Shown here: positions 45,473-58,826 of the stretch, piece by piece | Numbering within the stretch: the first letter of the stretch is position 1 | Layout: each line of letters starts with the position of its first letter | NCBI GenBank assembly: GCA_008931825.1 | Contig: QXVZ01008373.1 | Span: 142,098 to 206,097, forward strand | Length of the DNA: 64,000 nt | Source: Phallusia fumigata | Taxonomy: Eukaryota > Chordata > Ascidiacea > Phlebobranchia > Ascidiidae | Reading direction: 5' to 3' | Program-made: the position numbers and the translations under genes | Notes under the pieces: model-generated | Database searches by the model: none | Seen by the model: only the letters and a program-made list of their open reading frames with translations | Told to the model about the DNA's origin: nothing

Positions 45473-48400
45473 ATGACGACCGTCCTTCCTATGACGTCAG
45501 ACCAGACGTCACCGTCTATTCTTGACTTAAACGAAACAGCGAACACTACGTCATCATGTGTACCTCACGATCAAATCGTCATGGTACGTATCCTATATCA
45601 GTTAACACAAAACCAGTGATTAATGGAGTATAATAAAACCTATATACAAAGATAAAATCGTAGCTTTTTGTAAAAGGCCCAAATGAAACATTTCAAGATG
45701 TCGACGAATATTTCTATCTGAATAAGAATGCAAACCACTAAAAAACACGATTAACAAGCCTTGCCAAAAGTTTGATCGTTTTAATTAAACGCATACAGTT
45801 TGAGATGCATATTAACGCTTGTTGTGCGGTCAAATGGATAAAACAGTTTGATACATGTTTGCAAATACGAACCACGCAGGGCAAATACACCGATTGTTTT
45901 GTCACTAATATGGTATTGAGTGGCCTTGTTTCATAATAGATGACTACTAGGAGGTTATGTAAGCAGAAACCGCATCAATCATTTAACACGCGACTCAGAT
46001 TACCAACGCTAGTTAGCTGGAAGAAGTTTATTGCGGTGTTTTGCAAACGGTAAACATCACGCTTCAAGTATGTAGGGAAAACGCAGGGGGACACTTCAGG
46101 TATTTAAAGGGGGTGAACTCCCCCCAAAGTGGAAGAAAATACTGATAGTTTTTGGTAGCCGACAATAAAATATGTGGAAAACACTCAAAAAAATCTCTAA
46201 AAATCGTATTGGAATATGACTGTTTGGCGATAATACTCGCACAAACATCATTGCATAAAAATCAAATACCGATTGGTTGTGGCATTTGTAACAACCCAAC
46301 TGTCAAAAATGTCAACAAAAGTGATGCAAAATTACGTCTTTTAATAATTGTCTTAATAAGAGGTACGTACATATTTTGCACCCCAAAGAGTCTTATAGAC
46401 TCTTATGAGAAAGAGATGCAAAACACTTTTGCAAAACAAAGTGTATTGATCACTTGAGTGATCGAGCGTTTCTCCCAACCAGGATCGTTCTTTTTTGGGA
46501 ATCGCGTTTCAATTTGACGAGCCGACGACGGGAGTAGAGACGTCAAGCGCGCAGAAGCGAGTGCCACGTTTTACTCCAATCGATTTTCGAAGCCCCAACA
46601 AACACACACGCCTGTTGTGCCTTTCTATGTTGACATGAGACCTGTAATCGTCCTACGTCCAACTTTATTTGAATGCATAACATCCTAAATTTTACACGCC
46701 GGTACTACTGAGCGTGCTAATAAGTAGTGTTGAAGAGCGACTTTGCATGCTGAAAACCGGGTTTGGTGCGGCATCGGTTACCTCGATTTCAATTCAATCT
46801 ATAAATCGAAGCACATGTTTGGAACTTAGCGGGTATTCACTTTTTTGTCATTATTTTTACATCATGTCAAAACGTTCATTTTTCCCATTTTATTCTTTAA
46901 ACGGTAAAATGTAATTACCGTCTTGGGAGTGCTCCCGTTTACCAACACATTATCATGTCAATAAATTTAGCAATGTACCATATGTTTTCTTTCCTTTCGT
47001 TTGTTTTGTGCGGGCCTACACACCGTTAATAATGTGACCCTTTAATTTGCATGTAAAAGTAGGGGTTCGTTAGGACCCAGCGAACCTGTCGCCGACGTTT
47101 CGCCTTTCCCTAATCTGCCCTTAACAATTATAGTAAATGTCCCGTTTTGGTGGGAAAACACAGCAATAAATTAAGCGCAAATAATGAACGTGTACTGAGT
47201 ATTTGCTTACGTGAGTTCAATTTATTGGAATAGAGCCTGTTAGAAAATCGCAAAACCCCCTGTGGTACATGAGCAAAAATGTTTTTACCTTCCGATCGTT
47301 AGATTATTGCCTGGGCAGCAAAAAAAGCAATTACCTAAAAAATGCTCCTGCACGAAATTTTAATGGTTATTGGGGGCTTCCGGATTTAGGTAACCTGCTC
47401 TTTGCTGAAACAACACGCGGAATCTACTAAAAAAACGCTTTCGGGTTTATTCATGCTATTTATATCCACAACTAACAACAACATATTGCTTAAATTTCTC
47501 GTGTGCGTTTTTACCAAAGGTGCCGTCTGGTGTGGAAATCCTTTAATGAGCGTTTTTACGGTGTGACGGCTATGTGATGGTTGTAAACACTCTCATAAGC
47601 GTTTCCCCAACCAGCAATTGCCGAAATAGAATCACCTTTGCAAAGCTTGTTTAGTTTTACCTTTTTACTGTAGGGATTTCAGGATTGCTGTTGCTCAAAA
47701 TGAGTCTACTATCTTGATTTTGCTCGCTTTTTTTGATCTTTTGCAAAGGCTCAATTAGATCAAAGGCACTCGGCTGTTTCTTTTCAATGTGCAATGATGG
47801 GGAATGCCATCCATCCCGCTATCAATTGGTTTGCAAGTAATCGTAATCTATTGTTTTTTTTAGATGTGGTTCAGTTTCGACACGCTCCACTTGGTTCGGG
47901 TTTTGGTCACGTGGGTGCTGTTCGTTTTCAGCATGACTGGAAACACATTCGTGCTGTGGTCGCTCCGGGATAGCAGAGCACGCCACTTCATTATGTTCCA
48001 TTTAACCTTGAGTGACCTCATCTACACGCTGTTTGTTATGCCGGCGGGTGAGTGACGAAATAATGCCAAAATAGGTTTTGCTCATCAAGAATTCGCAATT
48101 AAACTGGCTGACGTATTTCAGTTCTACCGAAAAAGTTTAAATCGAACATTCATTACCTTACCATTACCCTTTTTGGTTACATGACGTATCTATTGGGCCA
48201 AACAGGGCAACACCTGAACACATACCTGTTGAAAATGTAACCATGCCTTTCTGAGAAACCAGAATACTTGTAAAAAAGAGAACATAATGTTAAAACGGCT
48301 GTGGAAGTATTTGTTTTTGACAAGTCTGGGAAAATTAGGTAAAATTAAAATGTAGGTCTGTGGGATTTCTTGTTTTCATTGTTAATCGTTTAATTCACTT

Positions 48401-51400
48401 CATAAAACATTGATTTGAAACAGTCTAGATACACTGTAACGTCGAACTTAACCAATATGACAGATGCTGTTTGGAATACAACCATGCAGTGGATAGCTGG
48501 AGATTTCATGTGCAGGATATGTCAAATGATGAAACAGTTCGGGATGTATTCAAGTTCGTTCATGGTTGCGGTGAGTCAAACTCGATACGGTATTTTGATT
48601 TTAATCCTAATTAAACATATTTCGCGTTTTTAAGCTAACAATAATAACTAAAATTCCGTGATAACTGGCTGGACGGTTGTATCTACTTGGTTACAAAAAT
48701 TGGATAAAAAAGCATAAATATGCCCAATTAGACCGCCCCTAATCGCTAAAGCATGTTAACGCCCTCTCAACAATTGGTGATCAATAGACAATCTGTCATA
48801 CTTATAACGGCTTCATCGCAGCCAATTGATATTCAATCGGAGTATGATGTTAATTTTACCCATACATTGACCATTGTACTGGAATGTCACTCTAGCTTGT
48901 TCAACCCCTATAGGTCAACGAGTTCAAATCTGAATTTTAATGTTTTCTGACAGAGAATACTGTTGTGTGATATTAAACTACAAACTTGTATGGGTTTTAT
49001 AGTATGGATTGGTGTAAACAAATGTCATTCTGCATTTACTCAAGTTTACAGTCTTACTCAATTACGTTTAAACCTATATAAGTGTGCAGTTTGCAGTACA
49101 GATTTACGAAACGTTTCTTAAAACCACTTGTATTGGATTTGATTGTTGAATCGACAAAACACTGTAAACCTAGTTAATGTAAATGATCAACACTTCGAAA
49201 ATATATAGAAGTTAACACTTCAGACCAAACAAATTGTTGCTGTCGTTGCTGGTATTTTGAACAGACCGCAATGAAATTGAACCTGGAACTATATGAGTCA
49301 CTGCGCTTAAGGCACTCATACAGAAACGTGGTCAGTGTAATTACATTGAAGTCATATGCCAAACGTGGCGAATTTAGACTTGTTGAATGCACACCCTAAA
49401 AAAGTTTGCAAGTAATCTTGGTGCTGTCAACCATGGTAAAGTGCTTAAAGATGCATGTTGAGCGGACAATGTATCCAAGCGGTTTGAAAAGTTGCTATGG
49501 TTGGTTGCGCAAAGTTCGCTGGAAACTCAATTTAGGCGCGCACCTAGACAGCTGTAGTTCGACCTTTTTTGTTTCCTAGCCGCTTTAAACTCATTGCACC
49601 GGACTCCAATTGAATCAAGGAGATCGAAACTATCCATCATGCCTCGCCCAAACAACTATTTTAGACAGAGAAAAGCGCAAGGCCAAGCCACAAGAGCAAA
49701 TGAACTAAAATTGCCAGCAGTGACATGGCGTTTAAACCGGGCTGGTTGTTAGGTTTATGGGAAAAAATATTTCCAAGCAGTAACGACTGGTCACCAGTAT
49801 CCTCAGTTGAAATTTCTCAATTTGTTTGCGGACAATTAATGTAGGGCACATGAACATGGTTAACCATACTCAAACCGGCACTTCATAAAGTTGAAGCGTT
49901 GTTTGATACAGGGTAATAAAAACAATCGAGAAGGGAAAACTGCAAACAAGGGTACCTGGTTAGAACAGTACAATTAACAACTTGGTTGGAAAAGGTAATA
50001 ATGCTGCAAACAGATTTGAGTCAGTCTTTGTACTGAAGCACATGAACATAACCGTGAAGTTATTAAAAGAGTTTAACTTCTAGGAAGGAAAATGGCAAAG
50101 CTAGTAAAATGTTTCTTAAATAATTCTTTTGACTTCATATACCCAACATCATAAGATAAATACCACGTGACCCTTTTTCCACCGATCCGTCGTAGACGTA
50201 CAGACACATTAACACGCCCATCTATAAGAGAATGACTTGGTGTAGTTTCTCCGGGGCGGTTTGCAAAGAAACAAGGAATGCAAAGGGAATTTTTTGTCAC
50301 CAGTGCGTACAATGGGATTTGTGTATTTTCTCTGTTTTACTTTAAACAGTTCCACATAGTTTAAGGTAGTGAGTTCTGGATTAATATAAACTAAAATCTA
50401 TCCAGCCAGTGCCTCGATTGTGCGTTAAAGTCCCACCGATTTGTGGCAATTCCCTTCTGGGTTCCAACGAAACACAGTTGTGACGTATACAGTTCGTCAC
50501 CAAATTTGGACTTCCGAAACACCGCGGGCAGCTGGCACTAGGAAACCCGGTTTCACGCTAATTGTGTTGTCGTGTTACATCTTTACCTTATCTGACCTTG
50601 AGTGACCTTCGTTCGCGTGCACAGACAACTTGCTTGTATACAACACAATTGTCGATCGATCTGCCAAAGGTTCTAAGAGATCTGGCTCTTATATAATTCA
50701 TGGACCTGGTTGTATTTGCGACGTCAATCAATCTTTAAACTTTGACGTAACGTCTTTGGCTCTCATCACTTCAAGGTTATTGCTTCGAATGGTAAAGGCC
50801 ATCAGTTTGAAGAGTGTAGTATTGACAATAGTTTTTTTAATCGGTTTAGTTTAATTGTTGGAATCGTAGAAAACGCTTTCAAAATCACTTTTTCTGTTGG
50901 TCCTATTTTAAGGTGGTGTGCAAGGCCTAGTCGGTTCAATTTTTGGCGTATTGTGCTGAATTCTTTATATTTTGTAGGTGATCGGAGTGGATAGAGTTAC
51001 AGGTATCTTGTCCCCTCTGCCCACTGAAAGCCAACGCAAACGAGGTGTTGTTATGGTCGCCATAGCTTGGGCCACAAGCTTCATATGCTGCCTACCAGCC
51101 GTAAGTACAAACGTCAACTTTTTCAGTTTATGGTTAAGTGCTGGTAATAACAAACACCCATTGGTACGAATACAAATTACTTAAGTTTTTCCTGCTATTT
51201 GCACGGCGGATTTCGCAGATTTTTACAGTGTACTAGTTTTTTCGACACGCGCTACAGCTAAACCGTTGGCCAAGTGCTGATCAACAGTTGTTCATACAAC
51301 TAAAAATCAGTATCACTTGCGGGTTTGGTGTAAAAATTAGGGATGTTTTGGCACCTCTGTTATTTGTCGACTCTGTATGCTCGGTGCACTCTCTGATACC

Positions 51401-54400
51401 GCTGCAGGTCATCTGTAGCATTTCTAGACAAATAAAGATCTCGTGTATTTTGGCAATAAAATTATAAAGAGCTCCGGCAGCAATGACAAAGCAATCGTGA
51501 TTTTAAACAGTCTTGGCCGGGCTTTCATCACACAGCACCACATGAGCATTTATGACAACGACTGACCCCCACACGAATAGCCGGTTGACGCTATAGTTGT
51601 CTGTTACATAACGCATCAAATATCTTTAGCGCGACAAATTTGTAACAGGGTTCCGTTTATTTGTCCGCCCAATTACGGCGCTCGAAATCCCGCAAGAAAA
51701 TAAACTGCTTGCCAAGAGGTTGCAATTAACACATTGACCTGTGTTGTGTCGTTTCAGGGCGTCTTATTCTCCGTACTTACAGTGCCAACGTGTGAAGGTA
51801 TCAACGTATACCAGTGCGTAGATTTTCAGGTTGGTATCTTATTTTACTGTTTGAACCAGCTTCGTATAATCCCCACATTTATACCCATCCAATTTGTTAG
51901 ACGCATATGTCCTAATGGAAGTATTTGTATGCCTGGAAACCCTTTTTTTATTTTATTTAACGGACTATTTTAGCAAATTTGCCATTCAAAACGCAGGTTA
52001 TAGATTGGTTTGTTTGGTAGAATAATGGTATCGGGATCCTCTCCTTTTACCTGCTGAATATTCCTGCTTTAAATCAATGCCCCCTTTTGTGCTCGCATCA
52101 AATTGTTTTTTTAGCACGCACAAATCTATTGAAATTGTTAAAAATAATGCCCGACAAGCGACAACTGTGATGATATGTGACGCCGTTATCTCCTCTTCAC
52201 GTCTATTTATAACAATTTAGGTTGTGACAGACCGCTCACTGCTCCCCCCGTATTATTTGTTCACGATGTTGATGAGCTTCGTGCTGCCCCTGCTTTGTAC
52301 CTTGGTCAGCTATTCGCTCATCGTGTGCGAAATATCCAACATGAAAGAACGAGACAGAGGTAAGCAACATGACTGGTGCTGTGTAGGTTTTTTGGACAAA
52401 AATGTTCGAACAACTGGACCACCCCCCTGTTGAACTTGCCTTGGCGGAAGATACTCAATCCGTCGTTGCATCTGAAACGCACCCCACATATACCCAGCTT
52501 GAGTTCGTACATATAGCAAGTGTTAATGTCGTCCCATGAAAAGCAATAACCACACATATATTTAAATCGTATTATGGAAACTAAAGTGTGTTGGGAAGAG
52601 CTGGCGGCTTATCTGGAATTGTGAATCACAGTAAAAATTGGTCGAGTATGCGAAAGGCGATTATGCTAGGTCAAATAGGGACTTTGCGCGTGGGCGATTC
52701 TCAGCGACGTCATGCAAATCTTTATGACGTCAAAGCGAAGTTTATTCCACAATATTTCCAGACGAAAAAACGCGATTGCCTAAAAACACAAAAGAGATGA
52801 AGAATAGCCATAGGAACTAGGTTATTCTACAAATAGATTTGACTGTGACCCAGAAACACGCAAGGTCCAGCCGATCAGTCTGCACAAATAAACCTTGTGG
52901 AGCGTTTCTCTTTTGTCGGGCTAACCTAGAAGACTGGGCGAGAATGGCCACGCCTGTATTTACTACAAAAGAGCGTGTTTGTTAGGTTATTAAATGACGC
53001 GAAGCCTTATATGTCGTTGTCACGAAATGTTGTTGCGATCGGCTTTATCAAGCGATCTGTACCCGGCAAGGATAAGTGCTTGTCGTCAGAGATTTTGCGG
53101 TTATGTAACTATTAGTATCTGCTGTTTTTATGTTGCTGGGGTCATATAGACCGTAAAAATGTTGTTTGCGCAGTTGGGATGTACCGAAAACGCTCGTTGC
53201 GAATTTGATAGCATCTAATTTGTTGATTGTCATCGAATCTTCAGTTTTTTATAGGTTTTGGAAACAATGTTTAAAACATCTGCTTAAAATCGAAATAAAA
53301 CTGCCAAAAGCAAGTCTTTTTACCTTTTAAAAGTGATCATGGAAATAACGTTACATAAGGACTGGTACTTTAAGGTTTACAAAGCAAAATTTAAACGTTC
53401 GGATTAGAAAGCAGTCCATACAAAAGTGCATTCAAACAAAACATATCAACGTCTGGACACATCTTTGGTCATATTTTCCATCTTTCATGCAAAAAACCTA
53501 ATGTCTAAATGTAAATCAAACATCAACCTTACCCGCCTTATCAAACCTTCGCCTAACTTCCTGTTCTTATCAATTGATATCAAACATAACATAGATCATA
53601 AACTTCCTCTCCGCATCGTCAATTAAATCCCGATGTCTACTTTTAAGGCTGTGCATGAGTTGCATAAGACAACATTTCTAGATCTTGCCCTCACTTTGAT
53701 CTGAAGATAGAAAGACAAGAGACTTTAGTAAGGGTGTATGTATTCATGATAAAATCTCATTGTGGCAAAGCAGGTACGTTTTGATGAGATAGAGTAAGCA
53801 GATGAGATTGGAAACTTAGTTAGACAACATCTTTAGCCCCGGAGTTATCTTCGAACACAAAGCGCAACGATTAAGTTTTGAAAAACATGTGTACTACTTC
53901 CAACTGATTTTGGAGTCTGGAGTCTGTGAATAAATAAACTTCCACTGTTATTGTGTAACATACAAGTTGTGCAACAGCGCAACTGCAAGGCATACAAAAC
54001 ATACCTAGTAAATAAGGATCTAGTTATAAAGGTCCAAATCTCCACGACGGAAATGATCCTTCGATCACCATATAATGTAGGATCATAGTTTGTTGACAGG
54101 TTGTATCAGAAGTGTTGAATTCTTAATCCCGTATCCCGACTATCACTGCTCCGGGAAGTTTGACAAAAAACAAGGTTTATTAACAGGGACTGCAGTTTAA
54201 AGAAGATCGATCGGTTATATTTTCTATTGAATTATTACCGACCTATCTTGTTTTAAGTACAGTCTCTGTAGTAAGAACGAACTTTTACGGCGCTAAAGAA
54301 GAGTTGACAAACGAAATATCGACGGAAACCACAATAAATTGCGTTCGAGACGCGTTATAAGTCCCCATGAAATACCTACTGCACTAAAACCAGGCTAAAG

Positions 54401-57400
54401 TAATGTTTTGTGTAGTTTTGATGGGTCGAAGAAACAGCGTCAACACAGCGTCAATGCGGCGAGCCAAGCAGAAAACGATTCTGATGCGGACCCTCATCAC
54501 TCTAACCTTCCTCATCTGCTGGGGACCCTATTATGGAAAGGGCCTCTATGATTGGTTCAGACCAACTGACCACACTCCACCAGCCGCTGTGAGTACAATG
54601 TGCATGCCGCTTATCGTGTGAATGCAGGGGTAATAAAATGTTGTTTTTTTGGTTTTGTTGCAAGGAAACATGAGACCAATTTTTTTTTAATTTTAAATCT
54701 TTCAGACCAATGTTGTTTTATTAGCTGCAGACAGTGCACACTGTTTCGACCTGTAACGTCTCATCAGTGCAGCTGGTGACAGGACATTGGCCGTTTAGGC
54801 TAGTGTAGCCATGCCACACGTCATCTGCTCGATGCCACAACTGGGCATAAACTGCAGAGAAAGTGGTTCCACAATAGCCAAGCAACTGCCTGGAAACCAA
54901 AGGGATTGTCGGCTCAGTGTCACTTCATCAGTATGACAGCAAAAAGCCAATAATGTTTTAGTTCCGAAAAAAAAATGTTTGGGGTATTTTTAGCTGTAAA
55001 ACTATAAACTATACCTGGGTAACTTATCATCATGCTAACTTACACCTTAAATTCCCGATCTGTCCCACAATATTGTTTCAAATATCGGGCCTACGCCCAA
55101 TATAAGGTTAAACAAAGTTTACACACTATATCGCGTGCGCCATACTATGCAGTTTGTGTAACATAGTATTATGACCACAGACCCACGGTGACCCATAGAC
55201 AACAAACATTGCCAGAAAACGACTTTACTGTCCACGATCCAACTACATACCAACCCATATCGCATTTCAATCTCAAATAAACGTCGTAGAAAATTCTGTG
55301 ACGTCAAATTGTGGCTTATAACAGCTTCGCCACTGTCTAAATAAAGACACAAACTTTTTAACCTTCGACCCGGAAATTCGGCTTGTTTCGTAACACAGCG
55401 TTGTTTAATACGTCACATGGTTTAGTGACGTATTGCGGGTTGATGTAACGAATGTTATGTAACGCAGAATTGTGTATTGCGTCGCAAGGTATAGAAACCT
55501 GCAAGTAGAAATGTTTTTTAGCCACTTTTGACCCCGAAAACTTTGTTTATTACGTCGTAGTGTTTTGTCGTGTCGCTATATTATTCCAAGATCGCCTAAT
55601 CTGTGTTTTCAAGCTCGACATAGTCGCATTTACCTGTGTGGCCGATGAACGACCTTGACGCTACTCGACGGGGTTAGGGTGGCGCCTTTACAAACAAACA
55701 CGTAAATAGCGTTTGGGGTTAAAATCGTGGATGTACTTTGTCGCGACAACAACACGGAAGAAATTACCGGAAAGTTGTGTTAGGCGAAGCAAGTTTGATT
55801 GATGGTGCGGGCATTTGTTGCCTAAAAATAAAAAGCCGCACGAGCTTCAAACCAAAGTTAGGGAACTTGTTACGGGTCTTATTTATAAAGTAGACAGATG
55901 TCGTTTTCATTTAAATATGTGCTTAAAAAATCCCGCCTAATGGTTACTCAATTTGCAAATGGTACTAGTCCTAATAAAGTGGTTTTCACTACAATAAAGC
56001 CAAGATTAACTTTTCATTTAATTGGAGCACACGAATGCCACAGAACAGATTTGCAAACCGCGTTTCGCTGATGATATCACTATTCCGTGAGTCGTTTAGC
56101 TTAGGTCGTCGTAACACAATTAAACACTCCCCAAAAGGTTAAGGTGTTTCTCATGCAAGTAATTGGTAAAACTCGTGTCAAAATCCGACAGTCATTGGGT
56201 ACCTGCAAAGCCTAATTATATCTTAGGGTTAACGGTTTGACCAAACCTGATTTAATGACCTGTTAGGCCAGAGATTCGCGAACGGGCTGTCTCGGCCTAC
56301 AATGATCAAGCGAGGAGTTTTATGGGTCGCAAGTACATTATTTTACCACATTGTGATACATTTCCACATGGCGTACTCTTTCTGACTTTTAATGCGCAAA
56401 TGTCAAAACTAATGCAAAGCACAAACCCTAACCGCTGATAATGTCGTATCGATAAAAGCATGCATAAGCAGAAAGTCATTAAAACTGTCATAAATTAGAA
56501 GAGGTCGCAGACTTAAAAATTGGGAAAGCCCTGATGTAGGCTATAACGGCCTTGACATATGTTGTATGCAAATAAACCGGCTTTATCAAAGGCAGCAAAT
56601 CTTTTTCCTTGAGTTAAACCTTTTAATGCATGTATCAAATTACCAATTGGACAGATGTCTGTGCGTTTAAATGATAAATAGAACACTAGATAGCCACGAT
56701 TGTATCATGTGTATGAGTATTTATAAAATTTGACATTTAAAATTGGAGATGTTTTAGTTGAACTTTGTGCCGGATTAAAACGAGCAAAAATGCGACTATC
56801 AATTGTGGTTACGTAACACTGGCCGCAGTAAAATGTCAATTTCAATTCAACTTTACTTGGGCCTAAAAAAAGAAATCTTTAAATTCAAATTCAATTGTCT
56901 TTTCCCAACGGACATCAGTCTAAATATAGCCTTTGGTTTCAACCTGCCCTTTAATCGATACTAGGGACTAATAACATTACTCTAGGTATCTTTGTGAAAT
57001 CGAAGCGAAGATGTGATTTTGATGGCGATTTTTTATGCAATTTGCAGTGTCAGTAATCGCCTACGACCCAAAGCTTGTATATAGGATCACACAGAATGGG
57101 GGATATTAAGTTGTAGTTTCGTTGGGCTAACGACCCTACAGGGGATATTGAGAAGGGTATTCTGTGTTATCTTATGCCAGCATCGTATAAAACTGCCAAA
57201 CTGAGTTTAGGTACATTCCGTTTGGGGGTCAAATGCCTTTTTAATCTAAAGCAGGAAAACGTAGTTGTATTTTTTGGTACGAAGAGTTAAATAACGATTG
57301 AATTTTCTTAAGTAGCAAAGGATTGCAATGAAAAATATAATTGTAATGTAGCCCATTCTCATTTATACCTTTTTACGTTTAGTTAAAAAACATTTACATA

Positions 57401-58826
57401 AATTGGTATTCAAATATCACTGACAAACTCAAACAACGCTCTAACTTACTGCAATCCAAATTAAGTGAAGCGACGTGTTGGTTTCAATTAGGGGGAGGGG
57501 GAGTGAAAAGCAATTTGTCAAACACGTCGATCGTGCGTGTGACCTTTAACTATACAAAGCGACCTCGCGCTGTCAACGTGAATCACACCACAACTTCAAA
57601 TCAATAGAAACCAATTTATTTGTTGCTTTTGAAATGTTGCTATCACAATCCATTAGATTGAGACAATTTAAACCTCCACCTTTTTACATTCCTATATTTA
57701 TTGGATGCAGTCAAACATCACACGGTGATGCCACGCATGTTTCTCAAAATGTTGTGGGTTCAGGTTCCGCCTCGATGTATTGTGTCTTTTATAGAAAAGA
57801 ATGTCGTGTAACAAGTGTTTAAACGTAACTGAAGAGCAACAGGTGGCTCTATGGCAGACATGTTGTGAAAATAACTCAGTGATTCTTAGTCCATATTTCT
57901 TGACCCACGAAGAGTTTTAAATTCAGGGAAGAAAATTTGTACATAAGGGTGTACATAAACTTGCAAATAAATAAGGTTCCAAGTCCAGATGTTTGATAAG
58001 GGCAGATGATCCGGACAAAAAATGCTTAAAAAAAGCGATTGCCGAGAGGCCAAACTAAGTATTTATTTTCAAAAATTGTTGTTTTTTATTTTCGGCGCAG
58101 TTTTCTTGTTCCTTTGTTAACAATTGAGCAACTACACAAAAACTTACCACTTAAATACGCCATGTAATTAATTTGTTGCAGGTCGACACGGCAATGTACA
58201 TAATGATGTACTTCAACCCTGTTCTACACCCGGTTGTGTTCGGAATCTTTATGAAGGAGATTCGAACGCAGTTCATCAAACGCATCGTCTGCTTCAGGAA
58301 ACACTTCTTTAAGCGCGGGCAAGTGAGGTTTCATTTCTATTTGCCACCATAAAATTATCTTTTCGGATTAAATAGCTGTGAATTATGTACAAGAGCATAT
58401 CTTGGATCTGACTCATAGGATGATTGGTGGAAAATTAAAACGTTTATAAGGAAGCTTTGGTTATCGATATCGTCAAAGGAGATGAAAACGGTGCAATGTA
58501 AAAAATGATAGCTTTAAGGCCAAAAGGGATGAAAAAAGTAGTAAAAAACAATCCTGACTAGTTTGCTTTGTCACAAAACCCGTGATTTAACGGTGATGTC
58601 ACGATTACGTAGGTCCCGCCGAATGAGCTCCGTATCCCGGACGTCATACAGCAGTTACGTCACAGCGACAACGCAGCTAACATCATCGCCCCGGAACATG
58701 AACAACAATTCTTATCGACTCCCGCCACTGCGAGGCGCCACCAAACGGCTGTTACCTTTGACCGGTAACGACCCCAAGGTGGCGCTAACACAACACGTGG
58801 ATGCTGCTAAGGAGTCTGGCTTCTAA
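45473..58826 (+). CDS. GnRH-receptor-like class A GPCR
   Basis: Nine exons: 45473-45583, 47864-48047, 48464-48570, 50978-51100, 51758-51829, 52221-52359, 54416-54588, 58182-58322 or -58327, and a last exon from 58609. Exon 1 starts at ATG 45473 and encodes an extracellular N-terminus with sequons NET and NTT; it joins exon 2 in phase 0. Landmarks: helix 1 SMTGNTFVLWSL; helix 2 HLTLSDLIYTLFVMP; then WNTTMQWIAGDFMC with the helix-3 cysteine, MYSSSFMVAVIGVDRVTGIL, TMLMSFVLPLLCTLVSYSL, ICWGPYYGKGLYDWF and YFNPVLHPVVFGIFM. VMP..VWN..VQW.AG, CW.PYY and the F.NP..xP..xG ending match vertebrate GnRH receptors from memory. DRY is DRV. The last exon is ambiguous: donor AG/GTTTCA (58327) gives a Ser/Thr-rich tail ending ESGF at 58826, while donor CAA/GTGAGG (58322) gives a different 51-residue tail. 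The ligand is inference. Confidence 0.85.

Noticed and set aside
46096-46150. Small inverted repeat 'gggggtgaactccccc'
   Set aside because: Short palindrome without flanking structure or repeats; compatible with chance.
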